A stretch of DNA of 64,000 nucleotides from Cellulomonas iranensis NBRC 101100 = JCM 18110 (GCF_001552375.1 NZ_BCRB01000013.1:1-64000), one strand, 5' to 3'. Positions 47,446-57,199 are shown, numbered from the stretch's first letter. Numbers and translations are program-made. The notes: a model not told the origin generated them from the sequence alone.

Positions 47446-49202
47446 GCGTGCAGACGCCCGGCGCCGACGCGACCGACGACCGCACCGACGGCAGCACGCT
47501 CGACGGCGCCGCACGCCCCGCGGCGGGCGGCTGGCCGTTGGACGGCGCGCTCGCGCGGCTCGTGCTGGAGGCGGGCCCGCACGCCATGACCGTGTCCGAC
47601 CCGAACCTGCCCGACGACCCGGTCGTGTGGTGCAACACGGCGTTCACAGAGCTCACGGGGTACGCCGCGGACGAGGTCGTGGGTCGCAACTGCCGGTTCC
47701 TGCAGTCGGCGGACACGGACCCCGCGGCCGTCGACCGGGTCCGCGCCGCGCTGGCCGCGGGCGAGGACCTGCGCGAGACGCTGCTCAACGCGCGCAAGGA
47801 CGGGTCGCAGTTCTGGAACCAGCTCGCGGTCGCGCACGTGCGCGACGCGGGCGGGCACGTGATGTACCGCGTGGGCGTGCAGGTGGACGTCACCGCCGAG
47901 ACGGTCGGCGACGCGGCGCGCACGCTCGAGCTGACGCTCATGCACCGCACGGCCGACCGGCTCGAGCTGCTCGCGACGGTGGGCGACGAGCTGTCCCGGC
48001 ACCTCGACTACGACGCGGCCGTGGCCGCGCTCGCCGACACCGTCGTGCCGCGCATGGCGACGTGGGGCTTCGTCGCGATGGTCTCGGAGGGCGGCCGGTT
48101 CGAGCGCGTGCACGTCGTCGCGACGGACCCCGCCCGGCGGGCCGCGGCGCACGCGCTGGGCTCGCAGGGCACGTCGTGGCTGCTGCGCTCGCCGCGCGTC
48201 GCGGAGACGCTCGCGGCGGACGCGACGCACGTGCCCGTGACGCTGCCGGTCGACGTCGCCTCGCTGCCCGGCCGCACGACGCCCGACGAGCTGCGCCTGC
48301 TGCACGAGCTGGGCCTGGGCAGCGCGATGCTCGTGCCGGTCACGGGGCGCGGGCGCGTGCTGGGCGTGCTGTGCCTCGTGCACGAGGACGTCGACGGGTT
48401 CGACCGCGAGGCCGTCGTGACCGCCGCGCACCTGGGCCGGCGCGCGGGCGTCCTGCTGGAGAACGTGCGCCTCTACCTGGCGGAGCGGGACGCGGCCCTC
48501 ACGCTGCAGCACTCGCTGCTGCCCGTGCTGGGCGACGTGGGCGGGCTCGACGTCGCGGCGTCGTACCTGCCGTCGGGGCGGCGGGCCGAGGTCGGCGGCG
48601 ACTGGTTCGACGCGTACGTGCTCCCCGACGGCAGCACGAGCCTCACGGTCGGCGACGTCGTGGGCCACGACCTGCGGGCCGCGGCGTCGATGGGGCAGCT
48701 GCGCACGCTGCTGCGCACCGCGGTGTGGCGCGGCGACAGCCCCGGTGCGGCGCTGCGCCGGCTCGACGGCCTGGTGGGCGCGCTCGACCTCGGGGACGTC
48801 GCGACCTGCGTGCTGCTGCGGTGGCGCCGCACGCGCGACGGTGCCCACGTCACGTGGTCCTCGGCCGGGCACCCGCCGGGTCTCGTGCGGCTGCCGGACG
48901 GCACGGTCGAGCGGCTCGACGGTGGCCGACGCACCCCGGTCGGCCTGCCCTCGCCGCAGTCGCGCACCGCGCCCGAGGCGTCGCGCGAGCTGCCGCGCGG
49001 GTCCGTCGTGGTGCTCTACTCCGACGGGCTCGTCGAGCGCCGCGACCGTGGGCTGCGCGAGGGCATCGAGGCGCTCGAGGCGCACCTCGCGACCCTGCCG
49101 CCGGACGCCGACGCGACCACGGTCCGCGACGCGCTCGTCGCCGACGTGGTCGACGGCGGGCAGGAGGACGACGTGTGCGTGCTGGTGGTGCGGGTCGACT
49201 GA
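47442..49202 (+). CDS. Blue-light (LOV) sensor with GAF and SpoIIE-type PP2C phosphatase domains
   Basis: A 586-residue signalling protein. Residues about 40-155 are a PAS domain of the LOV class: GRNCRFLQ (81-88) has the flavin-adduct Cys84, with NARKDGSQFWNQL further on. A GAF domain follows (about 170-345, FVAMVSEGGRF...VLGVLCLVHEDVDGF), then a SpoIIE PP2C phosphatase (about 350-586) with AEVGGDWFDAY, GDVVGHDLRAAASMGQLR and EDDVCVLVVRV metal-binding motifs. Established precedent: LOV-PP2C proteins dephosphorylate STAS antagonists in sigma-factor partner-switching. The target is not encoded nearby. Confidence 0.92.
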   Translation: MSVQTPGADATDDRTDGSTLDGAARPAAGGWPLDGALARLVLEAGPHAMTVSDPNLPDDPVVWCNTAFTELTGYAADEVVGRNCRFLQSADTDPAAVDRVRAALAAGEDLRETLLNARKDGSQFWNQLAVAHVRDAGGHVMYRVGVQVDVTAETVGDAARTLELTLMHRTADRLELLATVGDELSRHLDYDAAVAALADTVVPRMATWGFVAMVSEGGRFERVHVVATDPARRAAAHALGSQGTSWLLRSPRVAETLAADATHVPVTLPVDVASLPGRTTPDELRLLHELGLGSAMLVPVTGRGRVLGVLCLVHEDVDGFDREAVVTAAHLGRRAGVLLENVRLYLAERDAALTLQHSLLPVLGDVGGLDVAASYLPSGRRAEVGGDWFDAYVLPDGSTSLTVGDVVGHDLRAAASMGQLRTLLRTAVWRGDSPGAALRRLDGLVGALDLGDVATCVLLRWRRTRDGAHVTWSSAGHPPGLVRLPDGTVERLDGGRRTPVGLPSPQSRTAPEASRELPRGSVVVLYSDGLVERRDRGLREGIEALEAHLATLPPDADATTVRDALVADVVDGGQEDDVCVLVVRVD

Positions 49203-49204
49203 CC

Positions 49205-49222
49205 CCCGCGGTGACCCGCGGG
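49205..49222. terminator. Hairpin between convergent LOV phosphatase and pcnA/cca genes
   Basis: CCCGCGG (49205-49211), 4-nt loop, CCGCGGG (49216-49222), immediately after the phosphatase stop. Confidence 0.6.
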
Positions 49223-49248
49223 CTGCGTCCGGCGCGCGGCCGCCGAGC

Positions 49249-50742
49249 TCAGGACGAGCGCTGCGCCCACCACGCGAGCAGCACCTCGCGCGCGCGCTCC
49301 TCCCCCAGCGGCCCGTGCTCCAGGCGCTGGTCCAGCAGGTAGCGGTACGCCTCCCCGACGTCGCGGCCGGGCCGGATGCCGAGCACGTCCATGATCTGCG
49401 TGCCGTCGAGGTCGGGGCGGATCGCCGCGAGCTCCTCGGCCTCCCGCAGCGTCGCGATCCGGTCCTCCAGCGAGTCGTACGCGGCCTTGAGGCGCGCGGC
49501 CTTGCGCTGGTTGCGGGTCGTCGAGTCCGAGCGCGTCAGCCGGTGCAGCCGCTCGAGCAGCGGGCCCGCGTCGGTCACGTAGCGGCGCACCGCGGAGTCG
49601 GTCCACTCGCCGTCGCCGTAGCCGTGGAACCGCAGGTGCAGCTCGGTGAGCCGCGCGACGTCCTGCACGGTCTGCTTGTCGAAGCGCAGGGCCTTGAGCC
49701 GCTTGGCGGCCATCTTGGCGCCGACGACCTCGTGGTGGTGGAAGCTCACGCCCCCGCCGTCCTCGAACCGTCGCGTGCGCGGCTTGCCGATGTCGTGCAG
49801 CAGCGCGGCGAGGCGCAGCACGAGGTCGGGACCGGGCACGGCGCCGTCCGGCCCGGTCTCGAGCGCGATCGCCTTCTCCAGCACCATGAGCGAGTGCTGG
49901 TACACGTCCTTGTGGCGGTGGTGCTCGTCGATCTCGAGGCGCAGCGCCGGGAGTTCGGGCAGCACGTGGTCCGCCAGGCCCGTGTCGACGAGCACCTCGA
50001 GGCCCGCGCGCGGGTGCGGCGCGAGCAGCAGCTTCGTCAGCTCGTCGCGCACGCGCTCGGCGGAGACGATCGAGATGCGGGACGCCATGTCGACGATCGC
50101 CGCGCGCGCGTCGTCGTCGAGCCGGAAGCCGAGCTGCGCGACGAACCGCGCCGCGCGCATCATGCGCAACGGGTCGTCGTCGAACGACCGGCGCGGGTCG
50201 ATGGGCGTGCGGAGCACGCGCCGCGCGAGGTCACCCAGGCCGTCGAACGGGTCGACGAACTGCAGGTCGGGCACGCGCACGGCCATCGCGTTGACCGTGA
50301 AGTCGCGCCGCGACAGGTCGCCCTCGAGGGTGTCGCCGAACGCGACGAGCGGCTTGCGCGACGTCGGGTCGTACGCGTCGGTCCGGTACGTCGTGACCTC
50401 GACGACGACGTCCTGCGACCCCGCGCCGTGCCGGCCGGCGAACCGGCGCGCGCCGATCGTGCCGAACTCGCGCCCGATGTCCCAGTGCGCGTCGCCCCAC
50501 GCCGCGAGGAGCGGCTCCGCCTCGTCCGGCGTCGCGGACGTGGTCAGGTCGAGGTCGTGGCTGGGCCGGCCGAGGAACGCGTCGCGCACGGGGCCGCCGA
50601 CGAGCGCGAGCTCGTACCCGGCCGCGCGGAACCGCGTCCCCAGGTCGAGCGCGTCGGGCGCCATCGCGGCGAGGGACTCCAGGGCACGGCGGCGCAGCTG
50701 CTGCACGGCGGCGGCGTCGGGCTGGGCGGGGGCGTCGGGCAC
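49249..50742 (-). CDS. CCA tRNA nucleotidyltransferase / poly(A) polymerase family protein
   Basis: A 497-residue class II nucleotidyltransferase. The GGPVRD and DLDLTT motifs give the head domain and its catalytic Asp pair; RRDFTVNAMA and EDNRMMRAARF-like segments follow; a C-terminal HD domain (LAALLHDIGKPRTR) is the actinobacterial type. It adds or repairs the 3' CCA end of tRNA. Origin-proximal location upstream of murJ is conserved in actinobacteria. Confidence 0.95.
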   Translation of the reverse strand: MPDAPAQPDAAAVQQLRRRALESLAAMAPDALDLGTRFRAAGYELALVGGPVRDAFLGRPSHDLDLTTSATPDEAEPLLAAWGDAHWDIGREFGTIGARRFAGRHGAGSQDVVVEVTTYRTDAYDPTSRKPLVAFGDTLEGDLSRRDFTVNAMAVRVPDLQFVDPFDGLGDLARRVLRTPIDPRRSFDDDPLRMMRAARFVAQLGFRLDDDARAAIVDMASRISIVSAERVRDELTKLLLAPHPRAGLEVLVDTGLADHVLPELPALRLEIDEHHRHKDVYQHSLMVLEKAIALETGPDGAVPGPDLVLRLAALLHDIGKPRTRRFEDGGGVSFHHHEVVGAKMAAKRLKALRFDKQTVQDVARLTELHLRFHGYGDGEWTDSAVRRYVTDAGPLLERLHRLTRSDSTTRNQRKAARLKAAYDSLEDRIATLREAEELAAIRPDLDGTQIMDVLGIRPGRDVGEAYRYLLDQRLEHGPLGEERAREVLLAWWAQRSS

Positions 50743-50872
50743 CGGACAAGCCTGCCAGAGGTCACGCGTGACACGTCCGCGGGTGTGCTGCGCATGACGT
50801 GCCGATGACTCTCACGTGATCTCCACGTGACCGCGCGTCGCGACCGTGCGTGGTGCGGTGATGCCGAGTCGT

Positions 50873-50878
50873 TACAGT
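50873..50878 (+). promoter_or_regulatory. -10 box TACAGT, leaderless NUDIX transcript
   Basis: TACAGT ends 6 nt before the ATG at 50885 and no ribosome-binding site is seen. It is probably the promoter for the NUDIX-DUF6049-murJ operon. Confidence 0.55.
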
Positions 50879-50884
50879 GTCGGC

Positions 50885-51436
50885 ATGTCCACCGCCGCCC
50901 ACCCGCCCCGCCCCGGGCGTGTGCCGGCCCCGCCCGGCGGGCACGCGCTGCGCATCGACCCCGCGCGCACCACGCCCCGTCAGGCGCCCGCGACGCTGCC
51001 CGTGGTCGACGAGACGTCCGCCGGCGGGCTCGTCGTCACCCGGCAGGGCGACCACTACGCCGCGGCGGTGATCGCCCGGCGCAACCGCGCCGGGCGCCTC
51101 GAGTGGTGCCTGCCCAAGGGGCACCTCGAGGGCGACGAGACGCCCGAGGAGGCCGCCGTCCGCGAGATCGCCGAGGAGACGGGCATCACCGGGCGCGTGC
51201 TGCGCCGCCTCGGCGTCATCGACTACTGGTTCTCGGGCGACGAGCACCGCGTGCACAAGGTCGTGCACCACTTCCTGCTCGGCGCGCTGCACGGCGACCT
51301 CACGGTCGAGAACGACCCCGACGGGGAGGCCGAGGACGTCGAGTGGGTGCGCGTGGTCGACCTGTCCGGCCGGCTCGCCTACCCGAACGAGCGACGCCTG
51401 GCAGGCATGGCCCTCAGCGTCCTCACCGACGGATGA
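50885..51436 (+). CDS. NUDIX hydrolase
   Basis: A 183-residue pyrophosphohydrolase with a complete NUDIX box (GHLEGDETPEEAAVREIAEETGI). An MutT-like house-cleaning role on oxidised or damaged nucleotides is possible; the substrate is not readable. The ATG at 50885 follows a leaderless -10; the stop overlaps the next gene (ATGA), making NUDIX-DUF6049-murJ one unit, as in other actinobacteria. Confidence 0.92.
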   Translation: MSTAAHPPRPGRVPAPPGGHALRIDPARTTPRQAPATLPVVDETSAGGLVVTRQGDHYAAAVIARRNRAGRLEWCLPKGHLEGDETPEEAAVREIAEETGITGRVLRRLGVIDYWFSGDEHRVHKVVHHFLLGALHGDLTVENDPDGEAEDVEWVRVVDLSGRLAYPNERRLAGMALSVLTDG

Positions 51437-53571
51437 GCGCTGCCCGCCGAGCCGTGCCCACGCTGCTCGCCACGCTCCTGGTGCTGCTCGCGCTCGTGAC
51501 CCCGGCCGCGGCGTCGGCGACCCCGGCTCCCTCCCCGACGACGAGCCGGGGCGCGAGCACCCCCGCCGCCGACCTCGACCCGGTTCGCGTGCAGATCACG
51601 CAGGTCACGCCGAACGTGCTGCGCCCCGGCGACGACCTGGTCGTGCAGGCCCGCCTGACCAACACGACCGACGAGGAGATCGCGAACCTCCGTGCGCGTG
51701 TGCGCCTCGAACGCATCCGCCCGGGGTCGCGGGCCGACCTCGCGACGTGGCTCGAGCCCGGCACGGCCGACGCCCGCGCCCGCGTCGGCACGGTCGTCGC
51801 GACGGTCGCCCTCGAGGAGCCGCTCGCCCCCGGCGCGTCGGCGGACGTCGAGGCGCGGGTGCCCGCGGACGGCGTCGGGCTGCTGGACCGCCCCGACACG
51901 TGGGGGCCGCGCGGGCTCGCGGTCGAGGCGACCGGCGGGCGCAGCGCACGGCTCGGCCTGCAGCGCACGTTCGCGCTCTGGGCGACCGAGGGTGACGTCG
52001 CCCAGGCGCGGCTGTCGGTGCTCGCACCCGTGGTCGGCCCGGCGCCCGTGCCCGCCGGCGTCGACGTGACGGCGCCGGAACCCGCCCTCGACGAGCTCGT
52101 GCGCGGCGGCGGCAGGCTCGCGGCCGTGCTCGACCTCACGCGCCGCCACCCCGACGTCGCGCTCGCGGTCGACCCGGCGCTGCTCACCGCCGCGCGTGCC
52201 GAGTCCGGCCCCGTCGCGACGTGGGCCGACGCGCTCGTGGCCGCGAGCAGCGGCCGCGACGTCGTCGCGCTGCCGTGGTCGGACCCCGACCTCGTCGCGC
52301 TCGCGCACGCCGACCAGCCCGACCTCCTGACGGCGGCGCTGGACGCGTCCGCGCGCGCGGCCGCGACGGACGTCACCGACGGCAGCCCGTTCGCCGCGCG
52401 CACCGACGTGCTGTGGGCGCCCGGCCCGACCACCGACCGCGCGACCGTCGACCTCGCCGCGGCGGCCGGGGCGTCGACGCTCGTCCTCGCTCCCGGGGAC
52501 CTCACGACCGACGTCGACGCCGCCGGCGCGCGCACGGTGCTGCCCACCGACGACGGCACCGTCACCGGGCTCGTGCCCGACGCGACGCTCACGACGCTGC
52601 TGGTCGACCCGACGTCGCTCGACCCGGCGGCGACCCGCGCGACCGTCGTGCAGCGCGTCCTCGCCGAGCTCGCGGTGCTCGCGCGCGCGTCGACCGACGG
52701 GCCGCAGCACGTGCTCGTCGCGCTGCCCCGCACGGCGACGCCCGACGTCGCGCTGGTCGACGCCGCGCTGACCGCGGTCCAGGGTGCGCCGTGGTCGCGC
52801 TCGGCGCCCCTGACCGCGCTGCTGGGCGCCACCGACGCGGCCGCGCCGCGCGACACGCTCCCGGCGCAGACCGACGTCCCCGCGGCGCTCGCGCCCGAGC
52901 AGGTCACGCGGCTGGCCGACGCGCGGTCCGCGACCGTCGCGTTCGCTGGCGTCACCGACGACCCCGCGACGGTCCTGCGCGGCGTCGACGCCGAGGTGCT
53001 CGCACCGCTCTCGACCGCGTGGCGCGCCGACCCCGACGCACGCGCCCGGCTCGTCGACGCGGTCGTGGCGGACGTGGACGCCCGGCGCACCGGTCTCACG
53101 CTCGCCCCCACGAGCACGCAGAACCTCATCAGCGCCGACAGCGAGGTCCGGTTCTCGGTCCGCAACGAGCTGCCCGCCGCGGCGTCGGTCCGCGTGCAGG
53201 TCACGCCGCGCAAGGCGTGCCTCGACGTCGACCCGAGCGACGTCGTGGTCGTCCCGGCGGGCAGCGACGAGGTCGTGCCCGTCGCCGTGCACGCGATCGC
53301 CAACTGCGAGGTCGTGGTCGAGGCCGTGCTCACCGGCGCCGACGGCACCGCCCTGGCCGCACCCGTGACGTTCGTGGTGCGTGCGTCGCCGACCATCGAG
53401 TCGGTCGGCACTCTCGTCGTCGGCGCGCTGCTCGCGGTCGGGCTCGTGCTGGGCGTCGTGCGGACCGTCCGCCGCGGCCAGAGCGCGCGGCGCGGCGCGC
53501 ACCGCGTCGAGGGCGAGGAGGGCACGCGCCCGCTGCCGGTGCTGGGCGGCGCCCCGGAGGAGGACCAGTGA
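51433..53571 (+). CDS. DUF6049-type large exported membrane protein
   Basis: A 712-residue protein: N-terminal signal sequence (residues 5-28), a long, Ala/Asp/Thr-rich extracytoplasmic region with an early Ig-like strand pattern (VRVQITQVTPNVLRPGDDLVVQA), and a C-terminal transmembrane helix (about 655-680) ending in a basic cytoplasmic tail. It is always found next to murJ in actinobacteria in my knowledge, where it is called DUF6049; function unknown but probably connected with the cell envelope. Start and stop overlap its neighbours (ATGA and GTGA). Confidence 0.82.
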   Translation: MSAARRAVPTLLATLLVLLALVTPAAASATPAPSPTTSRGASTPAADLDPVRVQITQVTPNVLRPGDDLVVQARLTNTTDEEIANLRARVRLERIRPGSRADLATWLEPGTADARARVGTVVATVALEEPLAPGASADVEARVPADGVGLLDRPDTWGPRGLAVEATGGRSARLGLQRTFALWATEGDVAQARLSVLAPVVGPAPVPAGVDVTAPEPALDELVRGGGRLAAVLDLTRRHPDVALAVDPALLTAARAESGPVATWADALVAASSGRDVVALPWSDPDLVALAHADQPDLLTAALDASARAAATDVTDGSPFAARTDVLWAPGPTTDRATVDLAAAAGASTLVLAPGDLTTDVDAAGARTVLPTDDGTVTGLVPDATLTTLLVDPTSLDPAATRATVVQRVLAELAVLARASTDGPQHVLVALPRTATPDVALVDAALTAVQGAPWSRSAPLTALLGATDAAAPRDTLPAQTDVPAALAPEQVTRLADARSATVAFAGVTDDPATVLRGVDAEVLAPLSTAWRADPDARARLVDAVVADVDARRTGLTLAPTSTQNLISADSEVRFSVRNELPAAASVRVQVTPRKACLDVDPSDVVVVPAGSDEVVPVAVHAIANCEVVVEAVLTGADGTALAAPVTFVVRASPTIESVGTLVVGALLAVGLVLGVVRTVRRGQSARRGAHRVEGEEGTRPLPVLGGAPEEDQ

Positions 53572-55256
53572 CCGCGACGCCCCCGCCCCGCGACCCCGCG
53601 ACGCCGGGCGACCCGGGGGACGTCCCGGACGAGGCGCCTCAGGGCGGCCTCCGGCGCGGGGCGGCGCTGATGGCGAGCGGGACCGCCGTGTCCCGCCTGC
53701 TGGGGTTCCTGCGCGCCATGGTGCTCGCGGCCGCGATCGGTGCCACGGGCCAGGCGGCCGACGCGTTCTCGGTCGCCAACAAGCTCCCCAACGTGCTGTA
53801 CATGCTGCTCGCGGGTGGCGTTCTCAACGCCGTGCTCGTGCCGCAGGTCGTCCGCGCCTACAAGCGCGACGGCGGGCAGGAGTACGTCGACCGCCTGCTG
53901 TCGTTCGGCTTCGCGCTGCTGGCGGGCGTGTCGGTGGTCCTCACGCTGGCCGCCCCGCTGCTGGTGCGGCTGTACGCCGACCCGTGCAGCACCACGCAGC
54001 TCGCGCTCGCGACGACCTTCGCCTACTGGTGCATCCCCCAGCTCTTCTTCTACGGCGTCTACGCCCTGCTGGGCCAGGTGCTCAACGCACGAGGGTCGTT
54101 CGGGCCGTACATGTGGGCGCCGGTCGTGAACAACCTCGTGTCGATCGCCGGGTTCGGCGTCTTCATGGCGGTGTTCGGCGGGGCGTCGGCAGACGTCACC
54201 TGGGGCACCCCGCAGATCGCGGTGTTCGCCGGCTCGGCGACGCTCGGCGTCGTCGCGCAGGCGCTGGTCCTCGTGCCGGCCCTGCGTCGCGCCGGCGTCG
54301 GCTACCGGTGGCGCTGGGGGCTGCGGGGCTCGGGTCTGGGACGAGCCGGCAAGGTCGCGACCTGGACGTTCATCGGCCTGGCCATCGGCCAGCTCGGCTA
54401 CGTCGTGGTCTCGCGCGTGGCATCGGCGGCCCCCGGCGCGGCCTGCGTCGCGACGTCCGACATCGCCGGCAACGCGGCCTACGACTACGCCTTCATGCTC
54501 TTCATGCTGCCGCACTCGCTTGTCACGGTGTCACTCGCGACCGCCCTGTTCACGCGGCTGTCGGCACGCGCGCACGACGGCGACGTCGCAGGCGTGCGCG
54601 CGGACCTCTCGACGGGTCTGCGCGTCGTCGGGCTGTTCACCCTGATCGCGGGTGCCGGGCTGACGGTCCTCGCGCGGCCCGTCGTGCGGCTCATCCTCGT
54701 CTCGTCCTCCGAGGCGGCCGTGAGCGCCGTCGCGGGCGTCGTCGTCGCGATGGCCGTCGGGCTGCCGGCGTTCGGCGCCTGGTCGATGTGCCAGCGCGTC
54801 TACTACGCGTACGAGGACGCCAAGGGCATGGTCCCCGTCCAGGCCGCGATGGCGGGCGTCGTCGTCGCCGGGACGCTGCTCGGGCAGGCGGTGCTCCCCC
54901 ACAGCGCGTGGGTGGCCGGCGCGGGCCTGTCGATGAGTGCGTCGTACCTGCTCGGGACGCTCATGGCGATGCGGGCCCTGCGCCGACGGCTCGGGGGTGA
55001 CGTCGACGGCGCCCACGTGCTGCGCACGCACGCCCGCGCCGGTCTCGCGACGGTCGCGGCGGCCGCGGTGGGCGTCGCCGTGCTGCTCGTCGTGCAGGTC
55101 GTCGGCCCGGGCGGCGTCGTCGGCGCCCTGGTGCAGTGCGCGGTCGTCGGGACGGTGATGGTGCTGGTGTACGTCGGCGGGCTGAAGCTGCTGCGCGTGC
55201 GCGAGCTGGACCAGCTCGTGGGGCCGCTCGTCCGGCGCCTGCGGGGGCGGCGCTGA
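53568..55256 (+). CDS. murJ: MurJ lipid II flippase
   Basis: A 562-residue MOP-superfamily membrane protein with about fourteen helices. Conserved features include the N-terminal SRLLGFLRAMVLAAAIGATGQADAF-like segment (here FLRAMVLAAAIGATGQ), KLPNVLYMLLAGGVLNAV and the NARGSFGPYMWAP segment. It flips lipid II across the membrane for peptidoglycan synthesis. GTG 53568 overlaps the DUF6049 stop. In mycobacteria the homologue (Rv3910) is fused to a pseudokinase; here the pseudokinase is a separate gene 73 nt downstream. Confidence 0.93.
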   Translation: MTATPPPRDPATPGDPGDVPDEAPQGGLRRGAALMASGTAVSRLLGFLRAMVLAAAIGATGQAADAFSVANKLPNVLYMLLAGGVLNAVLVPQVVRAYKRDGGQEYVDRLLSFGFALLAGVSVVLTLAAPLLVRLYADPCSTTQLALATTFAYWCIPQLFFYGVYALLGQVLNARGSFGPYMWAPVVNNLVSIAGFGVFMAVFGGASADVTWGTPQIAVFAGSATLGVVAQALVLVPALRRAGVGYRWRWGLRGSGLGRAGKVATWTFIGLAIGQLGYVVVSRVASAAPGAACVATSDIAGNAAYDYAFMLFMLPHSLVTVSLATALFTRLSARAHDGDVAGVRADLSTGLRVVGLFTLIAGAGLTVLARPVVRLILVSSSEAAVSAVAGVVVAMAVGLPAFGAWSMCQRVYYAYEDAKGMVPVQAAMAGVVVAGTLLGQAVLPHSAWVAGAGLSMSASYLLGTLMAMRALRRRLGGDVDGAHVLRTHARAGLATVAAAAVGVAVLLVVQVVGPGGVVGALVQCAVVGTVMVLVYVGGLKLLRVRELDQLVGPLVRRLRGRR

Positions 55257-55329
55257 CGGCGGGCCGTCTAGCATGCTCACGGGACGCGCGGCCGCGCGTC
55301 CCGCCGACGTACGTCTCGGAGGTGGCACG

Positions 55330-57126
55330 GTGACGGAGCAGGTCGGGCCGGGCACGGTGCTCGCGGGGCGCTACCGGGTGGTCGACCCGCTGCCGTCGGA
55401 CCTCGAGGGCGTGTCCGTGTGGCAGGCCACCGACCAGATCCTCGACCGACCCGTCCGTGTCCGCGTCCTGCGCTCGGGCGCTGTCGCGCCCGCTCTCGAC
55501 GCCGCGCGCCGCGCCGCGCTCGTGACGGACGCGCGCCTCGTGCGCGTCCTCGACGTCGGCACCCACGAGGGCGTCGGCTACGTCGTGTCCGAGCAGATCA
55601 CCGGGGCGTCGCTCGCGCAGCTCGTGGAGCGCGGCGCGCTCACCCCGGACCAGGCGCGTGCCGTCGTCGGCGAGGCCGCCGCCGCGCTCGAGGTCGCGCG
55701 GCGTCGCGGTGTGCACCACCTCGCGCTGCGCCCGTCCGTCGTCCACGTGTCCTCCGACGGACGCGTCGTGGTCTCGGGGCTCGCGATCGACGCCGCGCTG
55801 CTGGGCATCGCACCGACCGACGCGCGCGAGACCAGCCGGCGCGACGCCGTCGACCTGGTGCGCCTGCTGTACACGGGCCTCACCGGTCGGTGGCCGGCGG
55901 CCGACGACGACACGGTGTCGCCGCGCGTCCCGGCCGCACCCGTCCTCGACGGGACGGTCGTGCCGCCCGCCGAGCTCGAGGCGGGTGTGCCCAACGACCT
56001 CGACACGCTGTGCTCGGTGACCCTCGGCCCGCACGAGGACGGCCCGCACTCGCCGGGCGACCTGGTGCACGAGCTCGAGCCGTGGGGCGAGATCCGCATC
56101 GGGCGGTCGGTCGACGACCGCGACGACGCGGGCGCGGGCGGCGCTGTCGCCGCGGCGGCCGCGGCCACCGCGCCCGAGGTGCCCGCCGAGCCGGTGCGCG
56201 TGGCACGGCAGTCCGTGCGCTCGGCCTTCGACGAGCTCCCGCAGGGCGTCTCGCGCCCCGGCACGCCCCCGCCGGCGGCGCCGACGCGGTCGAGCGCGAT
56301 CCCCCCGGCGCGCACGTCCGCGCAGCCCACCGCGGCCGCCGCCGCGACGCCGACGCTCCCCGCGTCGCTCCCGCCCGTGCACCAGGCCCCCGCGGCCCCC
56401 GCGCAGGAACCGGGCTGGGACGGCGGCCTCGGCTTCACCGAGGACCCGTTCGCGTTCGTCGAGGAGGACGAGGCGCCGCGACGCCGGTTCGACCCGACCG
56501 CGCTCGTGCTCGTGGTCGTCGGCGTGGCCGTCCTCGTCGGGCTCGTCGTCGCCGCACGCGCGCTGTTCGTCCAGCCGGACCGCGGCGAGGCCGGCACGGG
56601 GACGCAGACCGAGGCGACGCCCACCCCCGGTGGCGACCCGTCCGACGGCGGGGCCGCGGCTCCCGAGGAGCCGCCCGCGGAGGAACCCCCGGCCGGTCCG
56701 CCGCCCGCGATCGCCGGCATCCGCACGCTCGACCCGACCAACCCCGAGGGCGAGCGCGTCGAGAACACCGAGCGCGCGATCGACGGCGACCCGTCGACGT
56801 TCTGGTTCTCCTACACGTACAACCGCCCCGACTTCGGCGGTCTGAAGGAGGGCATCGGCATCGAGGTCCGCCTCGCCGAGGAGACCACCGTCAGCGGCGT
56901 GACCCTCGCCGTGAACGGCACCGGCGGCGGCGTGGAGGTCCGGTCGACCACCGGGGACGCCCCGACGCAGGGCGACGTCCTCGCGTCCGGGACGCTCGGC
57001 CCCACCACCGACCTGACGTTCGCCGAGCCGGTCCGCACGGGCTCGCTCGTGCTGTGGTTCACCGAGCTGCCCACCAACGCGGCCGGGCAGTTCCGGCTCG
57101 AGATCACCGAGATCACCGTCTCCTGA
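55330..57126 (+). CDS. MurJ-associated protein-kinase-like pseudokinase with extracellular discoidin-type domain
   Basis: A 598-residue membrane protein. Residues about 10-260 follow a Ser/Thr kinase fold but lack the catalytic residues: no VAIK Lys (RVRVLR), HRD is HLALRP, DFG is VSGLA, so it is a pseudokinase. A Pro/Ala-rich linker, one transmembrane helix (about 397-420) and an extracellular F5/8-type beta domain (about 460-598) follow. The layout equals the C-terminal part of mycobacterial Rv3910 (MviN), which binds a phosphorylated FHA protein. GTG 55330 has GGAGG at good spacing. Confidence 0.87.
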   Translation: MTEQVGPGTVLAGRYRVVDPLPSDLEGVSVWQATDQILDRPVRVRVLRSGAVAPALDAARRAALVTDARLVRVLDVGTHEGVGYVVSEQITGASLAQLVERGALTPDQARAVVGEAAAALEVARRRGVHHLALRPSVVHVSSDGRVVVSGLAIDAALLGIAPTDARETSRRDAVDLVRLLYTGLTGRWPAADDDTVSPRVPAAPVLDGTVVPPAELEAGVPNDLDTLCSVTLGPHEDGPHSPGDLVHELEPWGEIRIGRSVDDRDDAGAGGAVAAAAAATAPEVPAEPVRVARQSVRSAFDELPQGVSRPGTPPPAAPTRSSAIPPARTSAQPTAAAAATPTLPASLPPVHQAPAAPAQEPGWDGGLGFTEDPFAFVEEDEAPRRRFDPTALVLVVVGVAVLVGLVVAARALFVQPDRGEAGTGTQTEATPTPGGDPSDGGAAAPEEPPAEEPPAGPPPAIAGIRTLDPTNPEGERVENTERAIDGDPSTFWFSYTYNRPDFGGLKEGIGIEVRLAEETTVSGVTLAVNGTGGGVEVRSTTGDAPTQGDVLASGTLGPTTDLTFAEPVRTGSLVLWFTELPTNAAGQFRLEITEITVS

Positions 57127-57130
57127 CCGG

Positions 57131-57160
57131 GTCCGCGCCCGGGCCGCCCCCGGTGCGGAC
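57131..57160 (+). terminator. Hairpin after the pseudokinase gene
   Basis: GTCCGC (57131-57136) pairs with GCGGAC (57155-57160), with a further inner GC stem. It lies just after the pseudokinase stop and before the trxB promoter. Confidence 0.5.
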
Positions 57161-57172
57161 ACGCGGCGCGAC

Positions 57173-57199
57173 GGGAACAACCGCGCCCTACGATCGGTT
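57173..57199 (+). promoter_or_regulatory. SigmaR/SigH-type promoter of trxBA
   Basis: GGGAAC (57173-57178), 18-nt spacer, GTT (57197-57199): an exact match to the GGGAAY-N18-GTT consensus of the thiol-stress sigma factor (sigmaR in Streptomyces, SigH in mycobacteria). trxB and trxA are classical members of that regulon. A TACGAT (57189-57194) could serve as a housekeeping -10 in the same place. Confidence 0.8.
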
